Shown: piece after piece, positions 33,549-43,705 of the stretch | How positions within the stretch are numbered: position 1 is the stretch's first letter | How the letters are laid out: each line of letters opens with the position of its first letter | Position numbers and translations under genes: made by a program | Source of the DNA: Isochrysis galbana | Lineage: Eukaryota > Haptophyta > Isochrysidales > Isochrysidaceae | Direction: 5' to 3' | DNA: 64,000 nucleotides | NCBI GenBank assembly: GCA_018136815.1 | Contig: CM030945.1 | Location: 594,605 to 658,604, forward strand | The notes under the pieces: generated by a model | Seen by the model: only the letters and a program-made list of their open reading frames with translations | Database searches by the model: none | Told to the model about the DNA's origin: nothing

Positions 33549-34724
33549 CGCGCATTACGGAGTCAGATGCAGCTCATGTCACCTTGAATGCGGCTCGTGC
33601 ATGGTCATCTTCTCATTCTAGAACGCGCATCAATGCAACAAAAACCGGCCATACCCGCCGACATACGAGGAAAATGAGGAGATGAAGAACAAATAGCGAG
33701 TAGCGTTGCGGACGGCACAGGTGTGGGTGTGGCTGACAATTTGGCATCTGGCGTAAGTGTGTGTGCGTGGCCAGGTATGTGGAGAATACGAGAAGATTGA
33801 AGAATGGAGAATGGGTGCTTCTGTATACGATCGTCTATGTTGAAGTTGTACCCATAAAGCCCCCCAGGCTCCGGGCCACTCGGTGCGAGCAGCGTGGGCC
33901 CACTGCCTACCTAGGTTTGAGGGGCCTCTTGCCCACCAAAAAATTAAATCGTATAATATTCTCGCCGCGCACGCGACTGTGGACCCGCTGCTCTCACGCA
34001 CAAAAAAAACATCTGAAGATTCAGGGCTAACGCCTACTACAGACCGGGCACTATTTACCCTACTACCGCCATCGCCCTTATTTACCTTCCCTCCACCCTC
34101 GTCACCTTCCCCCCTTCTTTCCTTTGCCTTCGGTTTCCGGAGTCCGGCCCAGGTGCGCTACCTTGGGCCCGGCTCTGTGGGTGTGGTCCGGGCAGGCCTT
34201 TCGTTTTCCGTTTGACTGCTCTCGTTTTTGGGGCAGAGTGCAGAGTCCCGAGTGACAGGTTGTGGCCGTGTGTGCGCTGCTCTCACGCAAGCACGCAAGC
34301 GTCCTATACTTGCCTACATGCCCATTCTCCTGGCCCTTTGCCCCCGGCCATCAGGCGACTCCCCATGTGCACTCCTAAATTTTTAACAAATTTTTATGGG
34401 TCGCGGCGCGGCAAAGGGCAAAGGGATGGGACTAGCGCTCACTCAATCAAGATAGGACTCCCTGCCACGGCGAGCGCAGGCACCCTTCCCTCCTTTTCCC
34501 ACCCAGCTCTTCACTAGCTTTCTACCTTAGGTAGTAGGACTGGTTACTGGTTAGGCCAGAATACCACCAAATGCTTGTGTTTACACGTTTACACGTGGGC
34601 AATTCCGTCCTACATTGTAGGACTGTATCATAGATAAATATCCATCTCCTGCATCGTGGATGCTCATTCTAACCTCTATATGTTTATACTGATACTGAGG
34701 TCTTTGCTCTCTGCTTCTCTCTTC
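33549..34724 (+). repeat. Dispersed modules, including a copy of the ACATCTGAAGATTC element
   Basis: 33838-33870 matches 23165-23200. 33941-33960 is an A-like ATTCTCGCC head. 34010-34240 (ACATCTGAAGATTCAGGGCTA to the GGGCAGGCC region) matches the reverse complement of 50330-50090. 34345-34375 carries the GGCGACTCCCCATGTGCAC motif. No gene. Confidence 0.7.
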
Positions 34725-34730
34725 CCAGCG

Positions 34731-34880
34731 ACGAGCACCAATCGACCGCATCACAGTCTCAGACATAACACGAGAACTAGAGAGAAAAGCTCTAGGCAAC
34801 ACGCCCCAACCGGCACGCGAGGCATGGGCACGAAAAATCGAACTAACCCACGAGGAATGGAAACACGTGGCCAGCTTATT
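34731..34880 (+). pseudogene. Retroelement ORF fragment
   Basis: Reads RITVSDITRELERKALGNT, QPAREAWARKIELTHEEWK and HVA, which corresponds to the region just before the KHTDKH motif in the copy at 15545-16290. It ends abruptly. Confidence 0.6.
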
Positions 34881-35480
34881 GTTGTATTCCTGCCCATCTG
34901 AAGGCTGTAGGCATGAATATTCGTGTAAGGTACGCGCTCACAATTACAATTGAACAGTTCCCCGTGTTGCCACTGACGCACAAGACACACAGATTTGGAT
35001 TCCCCATGGTCTCAAGTCCAGGTTTGCAGGTTTTGGTCTCGAAATTTGCGATTCGAATTTTGTTTTTGCTGTTACTATAATTGTTGGCTCGTTTAAGGTA
35101 ATAAACCGGCATGACTTCGACTTCTCATTCTGCAGTCGCTCTGCGAGACTCTCTCTCTCTCTCTCTCCGTCCGCCTCTCCTCGGCCGACGGCAGGAAGAT
35201 TCGTCCAAAACATTCTCCGGTCCCAAGATATCTCGTGGGGGGTCTCTCCGCGCTCCGCGCTCCGCGAGGGAAAGGACGCGATCTCGCTCCGAGATCGGCC
35301 TCGCGCCCTCCCACGCTGCCCCGCCGTGCCCTCGGTCCCTCGCCCCCCCCCGCGGCAGGTTCTTTCCCTCGGCGTGCCGTCCGTCGCCTCCGGCCGTTAT
35401 ATTAATCCCCCCCCCCCCGCGCGAGGTTCTCTTCTCCCCCGCGCGCGGTTCGTTTCCTCCGGCCGTCGTTGTTCCCCGGC
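34881..35480. other. No gene supported
   Basis: Contains a CT-dinucleotide run near 35150-35168 and a C-rich tract at 35407-35419. Confidence 0.4.
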
Positions 35481-35489
35481 CTATCATCG

Positions 35490-35660
35490 GGCAACGTTTC
35501 ACGTCCGAATTCCGCTAGCTCTTCGAGAACACGAAGACTGCGCCATGCTCGTGGACCGACTCCCTACGCGTGAAACGATCGATAGCTCTCCTCTCGTCAT
35601 TCCCCAAGTAGAGAGGTCGAACTCCGACCACACCATCGCGGTTACGGTGGTACCAATGGT
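35490..35660 (+). pseudogene. Ty3/gypsy protease-RT linker fragment, second copy
   Basis: Reads TFHVRIPLALREHEDCAMLV followed by DRLPTR. The copy at 40550 reads TFAVRIPLELRESHPDSAVL then VDRLPSR. Similarity ends near 35655. Confidence 0.6.
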
Positions 35661-37166
35661 CATATCTATGCTATATGACTCTGATAATGTGCTAAAATAC
35701 CTCAAAAAAGGTCAAAACAAAACTATTTTAATGTTAGTAAGGACGACAACAAAACCATTTGATTCTCACGTAAACACCCAGTTTCTCATGTGCGCAAACG
35801 GACTCTGAAAAAGGCCACTTCGGCCCACTGCGATGTTGCCTCGGAGAGGGTTGTCCGATGGGCCACCGGCCAGGGCTCCTCTGCCAGGCATACTTAGGGG
35901 TTGGGATGGGCGCGGGTGCATCCGCATGGGTCCACTGCCCACTTCCGCGGCGGTCCCGGTGGGGCCCGTCGCGTTGGCGTGTTGGCGTTCGTCAAGGGGC
36001 CGGCAAATGCCGGCCGCTCTGCAGGAAATGCTCACGCCAGCGCGCCAGCTGGTGTGGGGGGGGATCATTTGGTGTGAAAGGCGCTTCTTTGGCGCCAGTC
36101 CTCGTGTCAGGGTCTCAGGTGGCTGCATGCGCCGCGGAAGCACCCTGCCGCGCGCGCCATGTCCCCCACTGCGGGTCGCGTTGGCAGCGCGCGAAAGGGC
36201 GTCTGGAGCCCGACTTCAGATGCCGATAGCGAGCGTGATTTCGTCGCGGTCAGCGGTCAGGTGGACCCTCGCGGCGAGTCTATCGGGAGTGCTTGTGAGG
36301 GCCCCAATCCACCGGGCCCGGCGTCTCAGCTGCCCTGTGAGTCTGTCTGTGTGAATCTGCCCGCGAGTCGTTCAACGTCAATTTCTGTAGTCTTCAATAT
36401 TTGTATACAAAAAAATCGAATTTCGCGTTCGAATTCTTAATATTTATGCTAGGGGCCTATTAGATAGTGACCATATTAGCTGCCTGGGCGCAAAAAATAC
36501 AGATTAGGGTGCTAATTTGACCTAGTTATGACAAGGTGAAGTCGTTGTCTTTAAGACTACCGGTAGTCTTCGTTGCGCCCCTTCAACCGTGAACGGCGTC
36601 GTCGAGCGCGCTAGTGTGTAGTGTTGTAGAAGTTGGAGTGGTCTCTCGGCGGGGGTACCACGTTTGAAATTGTAGTCTTGTAAGAGGTCTTGTTGGCTAG
36701 CATCCCTAGCCACACATTGTACACCGGACGAGCCATCCACCAACCGCGCACACCCCCATCGCAGGGGAGGGGCTCGGTTGCCGATGAGGCACGGTCCCTC
36801 GGCAGTAGGATTTAACTAGGACAACAAGAAAACTCCCACTTCGACACCCTGCCCCGCCATACCCCCCCCCCCCCCCCCCAGTGGCACTCAGTACCCCCCC
36901 AAGTGGCACTCAGTACCTAAACGTAGGAGTACTTTTTTCCTTTTCTTCCTCTTCTCCCCTTTTCTTTCCTCCCTCTGATCAGCAAGGCCACCAACCAGCT
37001 CTGTGGCCTCTCCCCTTCCCCTCCTCGCCCCCTCGCCTTGGAGTACCTCCTGCCCCGCCCCCCCGCCCCCGCGCCCAGCCTGCCTGCGCCCCCAGCCTGC
37101 CCGCCCAGGCATCCTCCCCTTCCTCTTTCGCCCAACGGCGCGCGTGCGACGGGCCAGCAGGCGCGG
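35661..37166. other. Gene-poor region with an 18-C run and a dispersed repeat
   Basis: 36646-36715 (CTCGGCGGGGGTACCACGTT to GGCTAGCATCCCTA) matches 49630-49710 with small indels; a shorter piece is at 12292. At 36862-36879 there is an 18-C run followed by two copies of AGTGGCACTCAGTACC. 36930-37160 is pyrimidine-rich and leads into the IPK gene. Confidence 0.5.
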
Positions 37167-38515
37167 ATGATATCTGTGAGTGCTCGGCCACGCCCGGCCG
37201 AGCCTAGCTTTGGGGCTGAGCTGGCTTCCGCCTTCGGGCACGGCGGCTCGGTCCGTGACGGCAACTTCTTCTTCAAGCCTCTCCCCAAGGCACCAGACCG
37301 CTACGAGAATGAGAAGCGTCTCCTCAATCTCCTGGGACGGCGCACCGATCCGGCCGCCACGGATCCGACGCGCGCTGTTGACGCCGAGGGTGGGGCAGGG
37401 CCAAGCGACCCAATGGCTTCATTTGTGCCGCGCTATTTCGGAGAGGTGCAGCTGGAGAGAGGCGGCTGGTACTTCAAGATGGAGGATCTTCTCAGCTCCT
37501 TCTCACAGTCGCACATAGCGGACATAAAGATGGGCGTCCGGTGCATCTCTGAGGATGAGCTCCATAATGAGAAACCACGCCCTGATCTTTTTGATAGAAT
37601 GGAGAGACTGGAGGCAATGCTGGGCGAGCCGGTGTGCAGATCAACTAGTTGCACCTTTGGCCCCGTCTGTGCTGGGTCGAGCGAATACTTGGTGGCTCTC
37701 CGGTTGCTGCCCAGTTGCTGCCCAGGAGTCTTGCCTAATGGCTGCCTGCTTGCCGGGGGGAGAAGAGGCGTTTCCTCGCAGCCATACCACTCCATGCGCC
37801 ACATGCATCCATGCTCTGTGCTCGTCACATTCCCTTGCTCATCTCCGCCAGGTACTGACCGATGCCGAACGACAGGCGCGTACAATGACGAAAGGGCGAT
37901 GGATGTCACTGCGAGACACGCTCTCTTCTACTCGCGAGCTTGGTGAGGGCCGCCAACCGCTCTTGTATGGACAGCCCCATGATGAGCTCCTAAAAGATGC
38001 CGTTAAAGCGGCTAGTCACTCCCTTTGGCGCTATCCTCACTGACAACATGTGCCCATCTTGGGTATGTGGAACAGGTCTGCGAATCGATGCGCTCCTGAC
38101 GCCGAGGGGCCACGTCACGGCATTCGATTCTTCCCTCTTTCGGACACGAACATTGGTGGAAGTTGCGCATGCTCTTCGGCAGTTCTTTCCACGTGTCGGT
38201 GATTGTGTCCAACACGCTCACCCTCGCCAAATCGCACGCGCCCTGCTGTTACGAGTACGCGAGCTTGACGCGGCACTGCGATGCTCGGAAGTTTTTGCTA
38301 CGCATGAGCTGATTGGGACTACACTGCTGTTAGTAGCTGACGAGACGGGGCATGCCGGCGCATGGATGATCGACTTTGGAGTTACTCGTGGCAGGACACA
38401 GCTCAAACATGACGTGCCTTGGATAAATGGGAATCATGAGGATGGCTACCTCATCGGTGTGCGCAATCTGATTCTATTGCTGGACAGATTACTGGAGGAG
38501 GACGAATGGGATTGA
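37167..38515 (+). CDS. Inositol polyphosphate kinase (IPK family), three exons
   Basis: The ATG is at 37167 (the longer reading starts at a TTG). Exons: 37167-37631, 37852-37942 and 38076-38515; introns of 220 bp (GTGTGC...GCCAG, phase 0) and 133 bp (GTGAGG...ACAG, phase 1); 331 residues. IPK signatures are in order. HIADIKMGVR is the PxxxDxKxG-like substrate site, with S-H in place of P at its start. TMTKGRWMSLRDTLSSTREL is the SSLL-equivalent segment, followed by GLRIDAL. AWMIDFGVT is the metal-binding DFG, followed by NGNHEDGYLIGVRNLI. The family phosphorylates inositol tris- to pentakisphosphates with ATP. Cytosol or nucleus expected; I cannot separate IPMK, IP3K and IP6K types from this. 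Confidence 0.85.
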
Positions 38516-39959
38516 TCGTAAAAAAGACGATCGCGGAAAGCGAATTTATGGTTGGCCCGGTCGCTTTTGGTGTGGGCAATTCATCAATATTTGGTGGCCT
38601 AGGATGCCGAGAAAAAGAATTCTGAGGTGCTGCGGTGCGCACGTTTCTTGTCATCGAATTGAATCCTCTAGCTTGCCCAATACTTCAGCTGCTGCACGGC
38701 ACCACAAGCATGGACCCCCAGGCAATCACGAATTGTCTCGGGCCTTTTTGCGCAAGCAAAACCAACGCCTCGAATTCCGCTTAGAGCTGACCACAAAACT
38801 TGCTTGTGGGGGGGATGGCATGTCGCACTCCATGTAGATTTTCGCAGTAGTTTCGCGGTCAGTTGCAAGGAACCGACTTGAAGCAGATAGAGGCATTCAA
38901 GGATTTTTATTTGACGGCAACGAGGATGGCACTGCATTTTAGCCATGTTGCGCGCTCAAAAGTAATACTACTCGTATGCAATTCGGTATGGATGCTCCGT
39001 AGTTGATTCACTTTTGCGCGTGGTGATGCGAATGTGAGTATGGTCAGAGTTCGTGATGACATGGCACTATCCTTCACGATGTGACGTGAGGCTGTTGCAG
39101 TAACCCTCCTGCCTCCTCCCCCAAAAACCAAGCAAAGGGTCCAGTGTTGCGTAGTGCAATTGTATTGCAATAGTATTCGCGTGAGCGGTGCTGTCGCATC
39201 CGCGATGAATAGTGAATAGAGAACCTGGGGGAAAATACACAATAACTCACCGGGGACCAGGATCCTCGAAAAGGGGGGTGTAATGGATGGGAGACCAAGC
39301 GACCGCCACCAAAGTCAGCCCCCACCCTACCCTCCCCCTCACCCGCGAGGCCCTACCTGCCAGCGCCAGCGCCCGGCCCAGATTCGTAAAAAAAGATTCT
39401 GTACAAAAAATTTTCTTCCTGCCCCGTTGTCGCATTCGCGATCGACCTCGTCCGCGGCCTCGACTTTACTCGTTAGTCGTTCTCTACTCGATAGGCGTCC
39501 TACGCGTCACTCGTTACTCGTAACTCGTCACTCGCTCCTTGCTTGGTTGCGCCTCCTTGTAGCCTGTGCGCATCCTAATTCCAGGGCCTCGTCCTTGTGC
39601 TTTGCGATCGCCTGGGTCCCTCCTTGCCGCGTTTTCCCCCGCGCTCGCCCTCGTTCTCGTCGCAGGTGTTCGCCGTCGTGGGTTTTTCCCCAGCGGTTAG
39701 CCTACTCCCTCGCCCTTGTTTTCATCAGTGCGTGGGAAGTGTTGTAGATTCCCTCCTTACTTCTACTAACCCTCCCCTTGTAACTGTCGATCGCATCGGC
39801 TCTCCCGTCGTATCGTCGCTCCTCTCCCGTCGCATCATCGCTCTCCTCTCGGGCTTCTCTTCTTTGTTTTTCCATTCCCCGTGTTTCCCCGTTTGAGTGG
39901 AGAAAGATACGTGAATGTGAGGGGAAGTGGGGTTGGTGTTGAGTGGGCGTTGAATAAAA
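38516..39959. other. Gene-poor region
   Basis: No supported gene. The motif TCGTTACTCGTAACTCGTCACTCG at 39508-39535 is a short imperfect tandem repeat. Confidence 0.4.
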
Positions 39960-40875
39960 AAAAATTCCAACTGGGAATATGCGCACCTGCACTGAGCCGC
40001 TGGCCGATGCCGCACGCCGACGCAGGTGAAGACGCAGGTGAAGATGTCCCTGCAGGCCCTGCAGAGACCCCGGCAGAGCCCGGGGGCGGGCGGGCGGGTC
40101 ATCTGAGCGCCCCCTTGGGGAACGACTTCCTGGAAGCTCATCGGGCCTGCATCGACTACTCGCTCAACGCCGGCGACGACAGCCGCCTCTCCCTCATCGT
40201 AGGGGGCGGTCGCGTCGATGCTCGTGTGTCCACTCGACCCCGGCCCACCGCGCCTTTTCTCGCCGCTACGGTGGACGTCGCCGCCGACGTACCGCAATCC
40301 GACTCCCAGTTGACACGCTTCAGTGCGTCGGACACGCACTCGAGTGCGGAGGCTCCGTGTTGCCGCCTCTCGACCCCGATCTTGAGCCGCCGCCCAGGCT
40401 GGACTTCTCCAAAGATCCTATCCCTCCTCCCCCGTCGACGACGGTGGCGGTGGAGCCGCTTTTCGCCGCTCCCACCGCTCAGCCCACCGCCTCGAAGGAT
40501 TTCGCTCTCTACACCCAAGAGCCGGTGACTGTTCCGGCCAAGTCGAAGGGCACCTTCGCTGTGCGCATTCCTCTCGAGCTGCGTGAGTCGCACCCGGACT
40601 CCGCCGTGCTCGTCGATCGTCTACCGTCTCGTGACGGCCTCGACTCTCCCCCCCTCGTAGCTACGAGTGTCGAGACCCCTAGCGACGAAGGGGAGGTCCT
40701 GGTCACCGTCTGGAACCTGGCCTCTCGCCCGGTCACGCTACCCGCTTACTCTCCGGTAGCTTCGGCTCATGTGGAGTACGTTCTACACGAGGCTAACCGC
40801 TCTCTCACTACCGACGACAACGACCCCGAGTCCTTGCTCACCGACGCGCAGCGCACACTACATTGCCTTTGCTGA
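39960..40875 (+). pseudogene. Ty3/gypsy-type pol relic (protease end plus protease-RT linker)
   Basis: The first frame has PLGNDFLEAHRACIDYS, which matches the LGxDFLxxxxAxID end of retroviral-type aspartic proteases. Then the frame changes near 40340-40420, and EPVTVPAKSKGTFAVRIPLE, VLVDRLPSR, VLVTVWNLASRPVTLPAYSP and VASAHVE follow, the linker between protease and RT (the V.N.S..PV.L..G..VA pattern). It ends at a TGA (40873-40875). No RT, RNase H or integrase follow. This is an old fragment, not an active element. Confidence 0.6.
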
Positions 40876-41369
40876 TGCCGCCGGAGCACTCATTCGTTCC
40901 CGATCTTCAATCGCTAGCCTTCATCAACTTGGAGCCCTCAACGGACTACCCGGATCAGACCTTTCCTGCGGCCCTGGTGTACGTCTCTGCCGTGGACGTT
41001 GCAAACAAAGTGGCAGAAGTGTGTTGGTTCGAAAAGTCGTGGAAGTCGCCGCGGTGGCCCCGGAGCAAGAAGGTCGTCGTTTACAAGAAGTGGTGGTCAG
41101 ACCCCAACTTTGTGAAGAACTGGCGCAGAAGGACGAAGGCCTCAGCCACAGCCCTTCCGCCCCAAAGTGAGTACATGCGCAACTGGACATCAGAACAACA
41201 GCCATTCAAGAATTTCGTGCCCCACCGCGTGGACACTCCTGTCACCTTTGACCCGCCCAGTTGTTCTTCGTACGACAAGTGCGACGCAGTGAAGCTGCCT
41301 CTGAAGTACGTCGAAGACGTTCTCGTTCCTGCCTTCAAGGCGTGTGCATGTGTGCGTTACGGCCGTTAA
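40875..41369 (+). CDS. Unrecognised ORF, 164 aa, overlapping the gypsy relic stop
   Basis: The ATG overlaps the preceding TGA (TGATG at 40873-40877). The protein reads as natural sequence (AALVYVSAVDVANKVAEVCW, KVVVYKKWWSDPNFVKNWRR, TFDPPSCSSYDKCDAVKLPL) with Trp and Lys/Arg clusters. It has no TM helix, no signal and no family I recognise. It may be a captured host exon or the end of a truncated gene; the stop at 41367-41369 is followed by repeats. Confidence 0.35.
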   Translation: MPPEHSFVPDLQSLAFINLEPSTDYPDQTFPAALVYVSAVDVANKVAEVCWFEKSWKSPRWPRSKKVVVYKKWWSDPNFVKNWRRRTKASATALPPQSEYMRNWTSEQQPFKNFVPHRVDTPVTFDPPSCSSYDKCDAVKLPLKYVEDVLVPAFKACACVRYGR

Positions 41370-41389
41370 GTGTGTCAGGTGGTGTTCGC

Positions 41390-41655
41390 CGCAGACGGTG
41401 CGGGCAAGCACCATCGCCCGCCTACCACTGGGCGTGGTTGAGGCGCGTGACCCTTGAAGCCTGCCGCGCTTCGCCCGTCACACCTGCAAGGCATACACAG
41501 AGAATCGTGCTGTGGGTACGGAGAGCGGGCGTCTCGGTCTCGGTACTCGGTACCCACAGCCCACAGCACCATTTGCCGTCGCAGACGGTGCACGGTGCGG
41601 GCGAGCACCATCGACCACCTACCGCCGGGCGTGGTTAAGGCGCGCGCCCGTTCGC
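41390..41655 (+). repeat. Direct repeat pair with an internal hairpin
   Basis: The unit at 41392-41455 recurs at 41581-41650 with small changes (GCAGACGGTGC, GAGCACCATCG, TACC.CCGGGCGTGGTT). Between them GTGCTGTGGGTAC (41507) and GTACCCACAG...CACAGCAC (41553-41571) form a stem with a GTCTCGGTCTCGG loop. Confidence 0.7.
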
Positions 41656-42320
41656 CACCCGCGCTTTGCACGATAGCGCAGAGCGACATCCCTCGTGGAA
41701 GTCGACTTCAAACACTGCCATGGCCCCTCTCGCGGCTGACATCGATCTACCGCCGGGATACTTACTCTAATAACTTACTCCTCCGCCAGCTTTTGAATTG
41801 GAGAGCCCACAGGCGCGCAGGTGCCATGTGCGGCTTCGCGGGCTGGGGCTGGACATATCTGAGGCCCCCAGCACCTCAAACCCGACGAGGCGATCGCTGG
41901 AATCCTAGACTGCGGTCTGCGGTGGAGGGGGGGGGGGGGCGGAGTGGCAGAGGGGACCGCCAGAGAGCCAGCAGAAGGGCTCCGCCAGCGGCCAGCGTGA
42001 AAATCAAACCGTGAAATGGAGCAAAGTACGAGGAATTCGTGCTACTTTGCAAACTCCAATTTTTGAGGTGCCCCGCACCTCCCCCACTGTGAAAATCGGA
42101 CCGTAAAACTCAGATTTTCGGACCCCAACGTACAACGTATGCGCACGCCCTAATAAGGAGTTAAAAATACCTCCTAGTCCATCTCCGCCATCATCGAGGT
42201 CGGCTGTCTGCGAGGAGCGTCTCGCACGCAGAGAGAGCGGAGCACACGCGGGGTGGAAGAGGCGCTGGCTGGTCCGCCAGGGAGCTTTCGGCCAGCGCAG
42301 CGCTAATTGAGAGCGAGCCG
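41656..42320. other. 5' flank of the SDR gene
   Basis: No gene supported. GTGAAA...AATC with ACCGTGAAA (42000) recurs as GTGAAAATCGGACCGTAAAA (42089). A G-run lies at 41928-41939. Confidence 0.4.
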
Positions 42321-43626
42321 ATGTGGGGTGCCTCCCGACTGGGCCGGCGCGCCGTAGCAGCCACGCTCGGCACAGCGGCAGGCGTGGCGCTCGGCCACGC
42401 GAGCCGGTGCAAGGCGGATACGATGCCTGTCAAGCCCTCGCCCATCCGCGGGCTGCGCAATGCAGACGTGCTGCTGATGGCCGACGCCGAGCTTGAACCT
42501 GCGCCACGGCGATTCGAGGGCAAGACCATCCTAATCACAGGCGCCGGCGGCTCTTTCGGGCGCGAGGGCGCGCGCTACTTCGCGGCAGAGGGCGCAAACG
42601 TCATTGCAATTGATATGGGGGCAACTGCTTTGGAGGAGACGCGCAAGGCCGTGCTGCAGACTGTGCCCTCAGCACGGTGCGTGACGGCCGTCTGCGACGT
42701 ACGCGACCGGGTGAGTGTGTATGCTATGGTAGATGCGGGCATCGCTGCCTTTGGCAGTATTGATCTATGCTGGAACAATGCTGGAGTCCAGGGAAAGATG
42801 ACGCCCACTCTCGATTACCCTGCAGATGACTTTCAACAGGTATTGGATAGCCTGCACCCCCTATCTTCACCACATCTGTGCCCCGTCAGTAAATGCGAGA
42901 AGGCTCTATCTGTTGCATTCGAGTACGATCACTAGCATTGACTTGCGTCTGGTTCCGTGCATCGTCCTTGTTCTTAGGTGATTGACATAAATGTTGTTGG
43001 GAGCTTTAATCTACTACAGGCAGTGGGATGCGCGATGCGAGAGTCTGGTGGTGGGGCGATCGTCAATACTGCAAGTGTTGCTGCCCTGCGCGGTACACCG
43101 ACAATGGTAGCATATGTGGCATCGAAATCTGCTCTTGTCGGCCTCACAGCAACAGCTGCAAAGGACTTGGCGCCACACAACATCAGAGTGAATGCAGTGA
43201 GTCCAGCTCTAATCGATTCAGGCTTCATGTGGGACAGGCAGAACGAGCTCCATGCTGCGTCCGGCTCTCCGTTTTTCTCGCGCGACCCCGAGGTGAGTTG
43301 TCCTGCTCCCGCTCAGCGCAAGCTTGTCACACAGGTTTGACCGCCATGCGGCAGCCGATCCGAGTTGTCCTGGACTCGCCAACAGTGCTCAACCAGGATG
43401 CCTCACAGTGCGATATCGGTAATTTAGGACGATGCTCATCTTTCCCAACCTCTACCTCCCCGTTGGTTGGCATTTCCAGGAAGTGGCAAGATCAAAAATC
43501 GCATCTGTTCCTATGAGAAGACTGGGTACCGTGTCGGAGGTCGTGCGCTCGGTGGCCTTCCTTTTGAGTGACGACGCCACTTACATAACAGGCACTAATC
43601 TTATCGTGGCAGGAGGGCTAGCATGA
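42321..43626 (+). CDS. Short-chain dehydrogenase/reductase (SDR), three exons
   Basis: The ATG is at 42321. Exons: 42321-42839, 42978-43292 and 43480-43626; introns of 138 bp (GTATTG...TTAG, phase 0) and 187 bp (GTGAGT...TCCAG, phase 0); 326 residues. Classical SDR motifs are present: ILITGAGGSFGREGA (cofactor TGxxxGxG), D in AVCDVRD, WNNAGVQG (NNAG), IVNTASVAAL (catalytic Ser), YVASKSAL (catalytic Tyr and Lys) and NAVSPALIDS. Exon 3 supplies RLGTVSEVVRSVAFLLSDDA and the TGTNLIVAGGLA end typical of the FabG-like group. The N-terminal 60 residues (with AAVTLG-type small residues) may be an organelle or ER targeting peptide. The substrate is unknown; NAD(P)H-dependent carbonyl reduction or alcohol oxidation. 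Confidence 0.85.
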
Positions 43627-43705
43627 TGTGAAGTGGCTGCGACGGGCCCTTTGACGCATGCATTGATGAAGATTCTCATCTCTGGAAATTGATCTCTTCT
43701 GGAGG

